From Apostichopus japonicus (taxonomy: Eukaryota > Echinodermata > Holothuroidea > Aspidochirotida > Stichopodidae): a DNA stretch of 64,000 nucleotides. Under the pieces are notes generated by a model. That model was not told where the DNA came from, did no database searches, and saw only the letters and a program-made list of their open reading frames with translations. Location: contig NC_092580.1 of NCBI RefSeq assembly GCF_037975245.1, positions 17,432,001 to 17,496,000 of the forward strand, written 5' to 3'. The translations under genes were made by a program, and so were the position numbers. Below, in pieces: positions 49,541-60,170 of the stretch; position 1 is the stretch's first letter, and every line of letters starts with the position of its first letter.

Positions 49541-52500
49541 ATGGCACAATTCAAAGATAAATTCCTTTGGATAATGAAGACGGTTACGATCTTATGTGTA
49601 CTACAGGTGACAGCGATGGTTCATGCCGGTGACAATGAAACTTGTAAGCATAGTCAAATTACTGATTTTTCTGTAAAACATATGTAGGCCTATGAGCTAA
49701 ACTGAATGCCGGTTGCTGCGGTATTTCTTTTCCATTTCGTATACGTGTATACACTTATAGGTATTCTATAATTGCTCCCACTTAAACATATGACAGGTTG
49801 CAAGATCTATGCAACATAATTTCATTAGAATAAAAAATAACAAAGTATTAAACGTAGGCTATGATATGTAGGCATCAGTAAATTGTACATTGCATTGCCA
49901 CACGTCTTGTTTTTATGTGACTGAGGCATTCTGCATGAACTCTGCATGACAACCTCTAATCTTCAAATAGTATAGGCCTATGGCCGGCTATATATTACAT
50001 GTGTTGGGCAACTTATACGACGTGGGCTTATTGCCTAGGTATTACTTGAAACAGACCGCCATAATTGCAATAAGAACTATATGATCATTTTTATTTTCAT
50101 AACTGAATATGAGCGAACGGAGTAACTATAGAATACAGGGTCACTGCAAAAGACCTATTCATACAGCATCCCAATGCTTGGACGTACAGTCGATGTTGCC
50201 AACATATTCTAAGTAACCAATATTTATAAGAACGCGGAGTCCTCGGATACTGTAATAAAATTCACGATTTAAAGTTGATAAGGCACAATTGCAGAAAACC
50301 CGGCAACTATCAGCTTCACATCGTAGCCTGGTATGTTGTTGTATTGAAAGAATTTAAGGATTGGTAGGGACATGACTCATTTTCTTAAGATGGGGAGGGG
50401 GGGGGGGGGCGTTGCGTGCCATATGGTTTGTGAACATGAGCACAAAGCGGCAGAAGAGGGTTAAATATTTGGCCCATATGGGACACTTCGGGGAACATTG
50501 GGACTTTGAGGAGTAAATCACCAAGTTACCTCACAACTTTCCGACGAAATTAATTCGTTGTGCATTCCGTACCACAGATTCCAGTATATTAATTTTTTTT
50601 CAACAATAGGATATTTTCTTGATTTTCTGTTCTCATTTTACTGATTGGCTAATTACTTTAAGTATTTTCCCAAAGACAAGGCACTTTCTTCAACAACAAA
50701 AGAGCATTTTTTTCTTTATACACAGAGCAAAGGGGTACTTTTGTTAACAAAAAGGAGCTCTACTAATTTTGCGTTGGTCTTCATAATCTCTTACCAATTT
50801 TGGTTTTATTTAAACTTTCCACGTTAACTCTTCAAAGTCATACGTGAACTGAATTTATATCGATTTGAACTTACCTTCCTCATCTAAATACGTAACAACA
50901 GATAGAATTCAAGGATGATAAAAATGGACATTAAAAAAAGTTGTAAGTATTTAAGACATAAAGGTTACATTGTCGCTAGAAGGTTTCATTTCATGGTCGT
51001 TGATCATTATCTTTACTACACAGGCTTTACATATTTTCATGTTGTGACCTCCCGTTTCACGACGAATTTTCGTCTCTAAACATTTAAGCAATCCCTACAT
51101 CCTATCTTTTTTTTCAGCAGTAGAAGGGCGGTATTGCAGAAACGACTTCGAGTGTAGGTCAGAATGTGATTCTTACTTGGAGGCCTCAGACCGCTGTTCA
51201 TGTCATCCCGCGTGTTCGATATTTCGAGATTGTTGTTACAACTTCGATGAACATAGTAAGAACTGTTATCTCGAGAATGATGCTGACCACTTTGTATCTG
51301 AAGTCATGCAGCCCTATGTAGAGCAATACCAGTGTGTAAGAGATGTAATTACAAAGAAAAGATACTGGATGGTCTCAAAATGTCCCGAATCTTGGGCGGG
51401 ACCAAATCGATGTGACGTCACTGATGAAGATACAGAAATAGTGGTTGGGAGATTGGAAGACAATCTGTCTAGTATTCCAATGGTATCTCCTGATGGGATT
51501 ACTTTCAGAAATATATATTGCGCAATTTGTCACAACCAAGAACAGTCCAATCTTACTGCTTGGTCGTTTACAGCTAAGAAATGTGACAGTAACACTTTCA
51601 AATCGAAAACAGCTCTAACAACGACGGAAAAGGTTCTCTTTCTCAAGGAAAAGTGTGAAGTTGTCTCTTTTCTTCCTCCAACAAACCATCCTCATTACCA
51701 AGTATCTATAATTCCATGTCATGCGGTTAATGATGACGTCATCGAAAGTTGCAATGAATATGTAACGGATGATGATGTCATCAACAACTGTTCAATGATT
51801 TCAGCGCCGATTGCAACATCAGATGGGAATTCCTACAAAAATAAAGAATGTCTGAATTGTTTCTATTATTCCCAAAATGTGAATATAAACCTTCGCGAGA
51901 TTTGCAAGACCAGCAGAATTCCAACTCCGAGTATACCTTGTCCAATTGACAAAAATACTGGACTTCCAGACTGCCCGTCTGTAGCAAGTCCAAATCTAGT
52001 GCCAATATCAATAACATTTAATTTCGGAGGACAAAATGGCGGAATATCGATAATATCAGGAGATGATGAAATCGAAACCACATACGTGGAATGTGACGTT
52101 GGAGAGGTATTTGACCCTATTGCATCCGAGTGTATACTTATGTCATGTCCGAATGGTTATGTATTGATTGACAGGAATTGTGTAGAAACTCAATCGATTG
52201 TTTTCAAGAACGATACTAGCCCGTGTGACCATTTTTCAATCAACATTACATTGGAATCACAACTAATTAACCCTTGCCAAGAATACTTCAAGAATGTTAC
52301 TGATTGTCTCCCAGAGAGCTTAATATCACCTACTGACTTATTTGAGAATTCCTGTTATTCTTTGAAGGAAACCACAATTTATGAATATAAAACCAGCCTT
52401 GCATCCACTGAAGTATTTCGAAAAATAATCTCTCCCTTTTCCGTGACTGGTGATCAGTCATTTGGGCAATCATTTTGTCGTGACGTAATCGTTCTCCGTG

Positions 52501-55500
52501 TCACTGCGCAATGCGCATTTAATTCTTCGATCTCAACGTTAGAATGCGACCCTACTTGGATGAATTCTTCACTGTGGTCTCTCAACGAAAGTTCGACAAA
52601 TGTGTTTTTCGAGGAAACAGCAGAGTTTGTCACTTTAAACGAACTGAAATTTCGTCATAATGTGGAATTCGCAGTTGACCCAAATGAAAGTACCAGAGAG
52701 GAAATAGAGGTACAAAGATGTCAACTTGTACAAGATCAGAAAACTACCTGTCCGTTTATAATGATGGAAGCTTCCGACTTTAAAGCCGAGAGCAATGAAT
52801 CTGATGTCTTAGTTTATATCTACAACACCAGTGTACGTTTCACACCCGAAATGTACATTCAGTACAACAATGGAAGTATACATGTTTGTAATTTCTTGAA
52901 AGAAACTGGTGAGCAGACGTTCATTTTTTTGCCAACTTACTCGAGTCTACAAACTATCCTCAGCACGATTGGAATTTCGCTCTCCATACTCGCCCTAGGT
53001 TTCAGTTTCTTATCGTATTGTCTTTTTCCAACTTTGAGAACCAGAATCGCAAATATTGTCATTATGACACTTTGTGGATTCCTCCTCTTGGCCCAGTTAT
53101 TTTTGCTATTGGCTGGTCCAGCTGCTACGTCACCAGTTCTCTGTTCCATTGTCTCTGGACTGGGCCATTTCTTTTGGTTGACAGCCTTTTCGTCCAGTAC
53201 TGTCCTCGGCTTTACTTTGGTGCAAACTTTCAGCCTTCGAAACCAAACAACACGCGGCAAAAACCCGTCCAGAAAGAAAATACTCATATACCTTTCGTTA
53301 TGTCTCATTGGTCCTTTTACAATCTGTCTGATTTTACTGATATTACTTTTAACCAATGGTGACAAACACGGAATAACGTACGGTAGCATTGGTGGATGTT
53401 GGATAGGTGGACCGACCGTCAACTTGATAGCGTTTGGCTGTCCCGTGGCAATCTGCCTTCTCATGAATTTAGTGTTCTTTATCCACGTGACTTCATCCAT
53501 ATGCATACAAACTCGACAAAGTCAGCGTGTCAGGAAGATTAAGGGGCAATGGCGAGATCTTCTAATTTATATCAAGGTAAGAAACAAACAGAAATAAATC
53601 AATTAATACGCAGTAACAAAAGGAGAAAATAAGCAATGATATACACCCAAGCACATCTCCGCAGAATTCAAGTGGCGTAGGACCTAATGGAATCGCTCCA
53701 TTTTATTAGAAAAGTCATTTTAATTTTTAGAAAAAGGTGGAATTTGTAGACAAATTAGTTACTTTTTTTGACGTAAATTTCTTAGCTTTCAAATAAGAAT
53801 ATGTAAAAATGTCGTTATTTCGAGCTTGTGTGTTTAAACAAAATAGTCGAAATTTGTCAATATCTTTCGATTCAAAACTGCATAACATTCGATTTATCCT
53901 TCAAATTTTCAATGTTTTTAATAAAATAATTGGTAAAATTTAGTTAAAAATTTGAGACGTCGGTAAACAGTAGAAATTTGAATATAAATGTCTTTTGAGG
54001 AATAATTTTGCACTTGTTTTAGCTATAACGTTAGTTGAAATTTCGATATAGATAGGCCTATACGAAATTTATCGAAAACAGCGTGATTTTCATGATATAG
54101 TCGAAATATTAAAAAAAAGTTAGGAATTTTGCAGATAACATGGACTTGGCCACCGATGCCTCTCGAAAATCCTTCGGCTTTCCCATCCCCCCCCCCCCTC
54201 CCACCTTCTAACTCTTGATGATGAGGAAATATCCGTTTCACGGAAATGGATTATATTCGCACTTGAACCTTGTCCAATTTCGACTTAATCGTTAAAATGG
54301 AAAGATGGCATAGAATACATAACCTTATCAAGAATAAAGTTGACTGTGTCATAAAAAAACCTTCCAATAGCAACAGATTGAAAGAAAGCAGTGAAATTGA
54401 AATACAAGGTAAAATATTAAACGACCTTGTATTAATCAACTTTCTGTTTTGCAACAACAAAAGCTACAAGAGGAGACACTTGTCAACCCATGAAGTGGGT
54501 AAATCTCATTCAACATGTAATGTAATCTATTGGTGATTGACCTTTGACATTACCTCATCTCCATTCCATTATATCTTGTAATGAAGAACAGACTTCGTAA
54601 CAATTGATCTCTCATTCCATTTGATGATGACTCATTTAATAACCAGAGCAAATGTATGTACTAGCTCAAGTAAATATATCACCCAGACCGAACACATGTA
54701 CGGCTTTTAAATGCTTCAGGGGTATGGCAATCCATGTGTGACAAACACTGCATCATAATATATCTGCGTATTTATTTGAATATAAACGCGTATTAATGCG
54801 GATATATATACTCGTATATATTATTAACCAATCATAAGGCTTAAATTTATCCGCGCATTTATTCAACTATAAACACGAATGAATTCGAAAACAGATGAGG
54901 ATTAATTCGAATACATATGAAGATTAATTCGAGTATATACACGTATATGCTGTGTCTAGATCTGTACGTTTGGCCTGAGTGTACGTCAATAGAGACTAAA
55001 TTTGTAATTTCTCATTTATTGCACTAGCGAAGGCTTAAATATGGTTGAAAGCTATATGACATGCCAGTTATTGTCTGATTTAATACGCGTACATATTCGA
55101 ATTAATACTCGTATATATTCGTATTAATACTAGGATGTAGTATGCTGCAGTGTTTGTCCCATATGGTTTGCCAAGCAAAGGGTATTATAATATACATGTA
55201 TAATCACGTGTATTATAACACAGTAACATGTGGTACGAACTCACTCGTTGCTTTATAAAGCTCGACACTGTGTAAGGAGCATTAACTTATTATGTATCTG
55301 TACAAGTAAGGTCTATATATGTATATATATATATTTAATATATATATATATATTATTAGAGAAAACCAGAGAAATAAGATATGACTCATAATTGACAAAT
55401 AAGGAGTAAGTTTTAGAAATATATTGGAATTTTCGGTCCCCTGGGACCTTCGTCAGCAATACTTGGCAGTCGAATGAGAAGTACAAAATGTGACACAATG

Positions 55501-55517
55501 AAATTGTTATATAATAT

Positions 55518-55553
<36 letters not shown>

Positions 55554-55944
55554 ATACATACACACACATACACAAAGGATCATTTACTTATTATGTATCT
55601 GTACAAGTAAGTTAATTCGTCAAAAGTCTTGCCATATTTACTCGTTTTTATGTTTTTTCTCTTTACAGGTGTTTGTTGTTCTTGGTCTCACCTGGACTAT
55701 TGGATTCGTCGCTTCCGCTCTGAACTTGCCGTTCCTTTGGTATCTATTTATAATTATGACATCATTACAAGGCGTCTTCATTTTCTTAGCGTTCACGTTC
55801 AACTCGCAAGTTTGGGACCTTTGGGCCAAATTGTTCGGATTGACGACAAGCGATTACACCGGTGTATCGACGGAAAGTAACTCAACAATGCGAAATAAGT
55901 ACCAACCACATAATTCACGAACTACGGAAACATCAACATTCTGA
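49541..55944 (+). CDS. Somatomedin-B-domain seven-transmembrane receptor, gene 2 (945 codons)
   Basis: Tandem paralogue of gene 1. Exons: 49541-49643, 51118-53576, 55669-55944; introns GTAAGC...CAG and GTAAGA...ACAG, phases 1 and 0. I chose the second of two adjacent ATGs: it has the better context (A at -3, G at +4), gives MAQ as in gene 1, and yields exactly 103 coding bases in exon 1, as in gene 1. Signal peptide with hydrophobic core about 13-29. Somatomedin-B-like domain about 40-84. N-glycosylated ectodomain with YWMVSKCPESW and TFRNIYCAICH. TM1 starts at about 645; TM3 carries HFFWL, the loop before TM5 carries GCWIGGP, and TM6-7 carry LTWTIGF and LQGVFIFLAF. As in gene 1, there is no GPS motif. 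The C-terminal tail is longer and ends in Ser-Thr-Phe, compatible with a class I PDZ ligand. Expected at the plasma membrane; ligand and G protein unknown. Confidence 0.9.
49644..51117 (+). other. Intron 1 of receptor gene 2
   Basis: 1,474-bp phase-1 intron (1,477 if the second acceptor is used). It contains a G-rich run at 50392-50409. No other element recognised. Confidence 0.8.
51112..51120 (+). promoter_or_regulatory. NAGNAG tandem splice acceptor of receptor gene 2, exon 2
   Basis: The pyrimidine tract ends TTTCAGCAG, giving two AGs three bases apart. Both keep the frame after phase-1 exon 1: the first gives Ser-Val-Glu-Gly, the second Leu-Glu-Gly, just before the somatomedin-B-like domain. 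Gene 1 has a single acceptor here. Confidence 0.7.
54725..55173. mobile_element. 449-bp inverted-repeat (MITE-like) element
   Basis: The ends are imperfect inverted repeats of about 34 bp: left TGGCAATCCATG...GACAAACACTGCA, right TGCAGTGTTTGTC...ATGGTTTGCCA, with a perfect 13-bp core (GACAAACACTGCA). The interior is AT-rich with repeated ATTAATTCGA-type motifs and encodes nothing. Target duplication not clear. Different from the element in the satellite units. Confidence 0.7.
55319..55354. repeat. (TA)n microsatellite
   Basis: Imperfect TA run interrupted by a TTTAA. Confidence 0.9.
55408..55464 (-). ncRNA. Hammerhead-ribozyme-like motif
   Basis: Read on the minus strand: AAGTATTG (stem I, 5' side), CTGACGA core (55450-55456), stem II of six pairs (GGTCCC at 55443-55448 with GGGACC at 55435-55440), GAAA core (55431-55434), a short A-T stem III, then TTC and TAAAACTT (55408-55415). 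The last pairs with the stem I strand in 7 of 8 positions (one G-U). Departure from the consensus: one extra A between the CTGACGA core and stem II. Stem III is only two to three pairs, as in small variants reported with Penelope-like elements. Confidence 0.5.
55510..55575. repeat. Compound (TA)n(CA)n microsatellite
   Basis: TA run at about 55517-55537 passing into CA repeats with a few interruptions. Confidence 0.92.
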
Positions 55945-56560
55945 TATGTGTGCATCTAGTATATTTCAAATGTATTAATATTTCGTGTTTAAATGTGTGA
56001 ATAGGCTGATGCCGGGATGCAATCTTGTTTACTATGTTGTTTACTATGTTGATTGAATACTGACATACGTTACATCGATAAAATTGGCATGAAACTGAAA
56101 TGTACTCGGGGTTCTCAAATAATTTGTCCCAGGCCCGGAAAGAGAGATATTGGTAATTGGATCAAGGGCCAAAGAGAACCAACATCTCACTACAAACAGT
56201 TCGAGCTATCTGCTGCGGGTATAGGCTGGCTGGATGCTAAAACCTAAGTCCTTAAGAATCCACATATCCGATTAGTGCGAGATTAATTGTGAGCCGTCTG
56301 AAATCCGGCCCTCGTCTTCGATAGAGATCCTCTAACTCTATGAAATGCTATCATTGTTATTCCTGTTTTATATTAGAAGGGAAAAAAGGGCACCAAATTT
56401 AGCGCTTTTTCTTTTGTCTGTACGACGGTGTCGATTTTGTAAAATAATTTAATTATATAGGTAAATATATATTGTTTTTTAAATTTGTGTCATTGTAATT
56501 ATGTATAGCACGCTACTTCGCATCGAGGTTTAAAGCAATGTGCTCCACTGTACAGATATT

Positions 56561-56566
56561 AATAAA
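56561..56566 (+). terminator. Candidate polyadenylation signal of receptor gene 2
   Basis: AATAAA, 617 bp after the stop codon. It is the first exact match I noticed downstream of the stop. Confidence 0.5.
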
Positions 56567-59500
56567 TGTCTAAGTAGGAAGCGACATGTCAATGTGTAAA
56601 ATAGAGAGGATATTTGAGGTTTCATGGGGCCTATTTAGTTGTTTTTATTTTGTTTTTCTTTGGCTGCAAATCTTCGAAAGATACTTATGGAAGATGAAAG
56701 GATGTCATATTGTGGTAATTGTTTTCCCTCCATCATTCTAACAGCTCGGTATAAGATTCCAACATGGATATACTGTCACTTTAAAATGTGTATTTAATGT
56801 GATAACTACATACCTGTATGCATGTGAACCTCAGTTTCCTCGTAAATGGAGTTCCGTTTTAACAGTTTTATTTTTAACTATTCAAATTTTATATATTAAT
56901 GTGAATTGAGGCTCAAATGAGGCTCAAAATATCAAGTTTCAAAAGAGGCCGTGAAAAATATCTTTAGCTGCAACTATACGCATGAGCAGTCCATACAAAA
57001 AAATGTTATGGCGTTTTTATACATTCCTTTAGTTCAGAGACATACAGATTTACACATTGATTCAAAAGTGAAGAATTTATTTAGAAATGGATAATATCGA
57101 AACATCCTTTAGTTTTACAAATTTTCAGTAACCGTAGGGGATGTAAAGTTCGTTATTCATCGCCCCTTTTTTATGTTGGCCGAAGAATGAAATAATAAAA
57201 TAAAAATTTCGTGGATTTTTCCTTCAGTTGCAATAAATGATGAAATATTTTGCATCCAGAAGAAGTTAAAAAAATGGCTGACGGCTACCATATCATTCCA
57301 TGACCATAATTTGACGTGATTGATATAAATGTCAATAATACTTCTTGGTTAAACAAAAATCTATGGACTTGTTTCAAAAATCCGTTGCAAAAGATGTTTA
57401 CTTGTCTCCTCAGATTTGCGGGGAAAATAAAAAGGGGAATCAGTCTACTTTTGTTCGGGTATCTGACAAAACGATAAAGAAAATGGAAGCGGTAAACGGT
57501 CCAAATTTGATAATCCAATACGAAAATGAATGACTTGTTATGCCATGATAATATGACATTGGTTCAGCAACAACCTTGTTGCCATACATATACAGCATGT
57601 GACTACAAGTAATAAGGAAATGACCTCGTAGTTTGTAATCAGTCGCTTTCAGTTTATCTCGTAAAAACATTGAAATGATTTTATCTCAGTAAAGAGGAAA
57701 TTTGAGTTGAATTATAGTCTCCGGGTGGATGTTTATTCGAGACCTCGTTTTATATAAAGAAAACTACTTCTCACTTCCGTGCACCCTTCCAGTTTTCAAG
57801 TTATGACGTCATTATGAAGCTAATCTATGCATATTTCAGCAATCAAACAATGTCACAAGGATATACACAGAAAACAAGAAATAATTACAAACGGTGGTCA
57901 ATGGTCATATGCAATGACCCCGTCCGAAACATATCATTCGCAGTCAGTAAAATTGCTAACAAAATTTGGAAATTTCATTGAGTTTCTAAACTATAATGAT
58001 ATATCGTTAGACAAGGGATGTAGGAAAAAACAAGATGATCCGTTACGCTAAAAGATAGGGAAGCACATACAAATTAAGAAATTGTATTATGTTTTTCAAG
58101 GTTTACATGAGAGAAAAGTTTCAATTTATATATCTATATATTTGAACTGTAGTGTTTTTTTATTATAGAAACGTATAATGTTGTCATAGATGAATCAATT
58201 GTTGTCATATATACTGGGCAAACAGCTGACTGTGAACAGCGCTCAAGTTTGATGTCACCAAGTGATTCAAGTCTGCTTAGTTTGGTGTAGTTAATTAAGT
58301 CCAGTTTTCTGTAAGTAAATCAATTTATATTTACATATGTGACAGTAGACCAATGATAGATTATCTAATAGGCTATATGATAACACAGTGTATAGAGGAG
58401 TATGGTCTGGTGCCTACAGAGCATCATGTATTAATGATAGTGCCATTTGCATGTGTTCGTTTGTTTATCTGTTGAAGGCCATATCCGTGTCAAGAGATAA
58501 CAAATTGTACCGTGTTGATGATATGGAGTTTCATACTTAAGTACATAACTACATGCATGATAAGCCTCTCAGGAAACTCAAAATGACGTGGATTGGTTTT
58601 ACGTCGTACGAACAATGATTGTTAGGATATATTGTTTAACCTTTTACCTAATTACACAGGAATAAAGGCTGTAAGTGTTTACGAGATTATATTTTCTTTC
58701 AATTGTTGAGGGTGGGGGGGGGGTAACAGACACTTTCTGCAGGAGGTATACTTCTTTAGGAATTTCCTGCAGTTATTGCGCACGTCACGACAACGCCATA
58801 TAAGGCATCATCGTAGTAGCGGTTTCACAAATTATGTATAATTTTTAATATTACGATTTTTGTCTTAATTAAAAGTGACAAGTTCAAAATATAGTTAAAA
58901 TATTGGCAGCTAAACCCCACGGGAGTAGTAAGAATTCTTCACTAAATAAATCACAGCATAGTATGATTATGGCTTATAAAACCATAATATGTTTGTTGAG
59001 CGTGAATAACTATGTGCGTATACACTGACTCGAATGTTTTCACATACTAATAATATATCAAGTGATTTGTGGTATGATTTGTTGGAAGACTACAGGACTT
59101 CGAACTCTACAGAAAGCAGTCTCCATTCTACTGGCTGCAAACGTTTCAGTTCGCCCGAAAGTCACAAGTTAAGAACTTCCACATATGTCATATTAATTGG
59201 ATCTGAAATATGCCGAAGTCAAACGTAATTTGAGTATTGTGTATATAGGCCAGTTTCAGTGTATTACATTACGGCATGATGCGAATGGACTTCTATAGTT
59301 TATATAGCGTCTATATACGAAGATGACAGCTACAAGGCAGATCTATAAAAATGATGTGGCTAACAGAGCATGTTTAACGTGTGCGTCTGCATTTGCACCG
59401 ATGTTGACCGTTCTAAATACCATAAGTATTTGATGAATAGGTCAATAAATATCTTAGCCTGTCTGCAATAAGAGGGACCTCTCAGATCGTAAGTAAACCT

Positions 59501-59616
59501 CAAGGTAACTAGTTTATTATTTCACGCGTAGAAAGTTTGCAGTCCAGCAAAAGCATACCGTACTTATCATACGAGTGCAACAGCACGAATAAACAAGTGC
59601 AAGTATGAGCACCAAT
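56567..59616. other. Non-coding sequence, no gene seen
   Basis: AT-rich. Open frames reach only about 77 codons with no recognisable motif. A G10 run lies at about 58714-58723. Confidence 0.6.
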
Positions 59617-60170
59617 ACGAGTACAAGGTTTTATCGTGATTACGAGTACAAATCCATGACGGAGAGTATGAATACAGGCAATCCTGCTAAAATACGAGTA
59701 CAAGGCTCTAATCGTGCTTACGAGTACAAATCTATGACGGAGAGTATGAATACAGGCAATCCTGCTAAAATACGAGTACAAGGCTCTAATCGTGCTTACG
59801 AGTACAAATCTATGACGGAGAGTATGAATACAGGCAATCATGCTCAAATACGAGTACAAGGCTCTAATCGTGATTACGAGTACAAATAAACGAGGGACAG
59901 TATGAATACAGGCAATCATGCTAAAATACGAATACAAGGCTCTAATCGTGCTCACGAGTACAAATCCATGAGGGAGAGTATGAACACCGCCACTCCTGCT
60001 AAAATATGAGTACAAGGCTCTAATCGTGCTTACGAGTACAAATCCATGACGGAGAGTATGAATACAGGCAATCCTGCTATAAAATACGAGTACAAGGCTC
60101 TAATCGTGATACGATTACAAATTAATGACGGAGAGTATGAATACAGGCAATCCTGTTAAAATACGAGCAG
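59617..60170. repeat. 78-bp minisatellite, about seven copies
   Basis: The GACGGAGAGTATGAATACAGG landmark recurs near 59658, 59736, 59814, 59892, 59970, 60048 and 60127, an exact 78-bp step for the first six. Because 78 is a multiple of 3, open frames persist on both strands (94 codons on +, 168 on -) and read as 26-residue repeats. No start context, splice sites or family support a gene. Confidence 0.93.

Larger units (their letters stand above)
55275..55611. mobile_element. Direct-repeat-flanked segment with (TA)n runs and a ribozyme-like motif
   Basis: A 36-bp direct repeat (26 bp perfect, plus 10 bp with 2 mismatches) lies at 55275-55310 and 55576-55611, a 301-bp offset. Between the copies are a (TA)n run, a non-repetitive 150-bp core and a (TA)n(CA)n run. 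The core has a hammerhead-like motif on the minus strand. The architecture suggests a small retroelement-derived insertion, possibly Penelope-like, but no coding part is present. Confidence 0.55.
53577..55668 (+). other. Intron 2 of receptor gene 2
   Basis: 2,092-bp phase-0 intron between TM5 and TM6, three times longer than the gene 1 counterpart. The extra length includes an inverted-repeat element (54725-55173) and a direct-repeat-flanked segment (55275-55611). A C12 run lies at about 54187-54198. Confidence 0.85.

Noticed and set aside
55313-55498. Short minus-strand frame over the (TA)n region
   Set aside because: Low-complexity Ile/Tyr run from the microsatellite.
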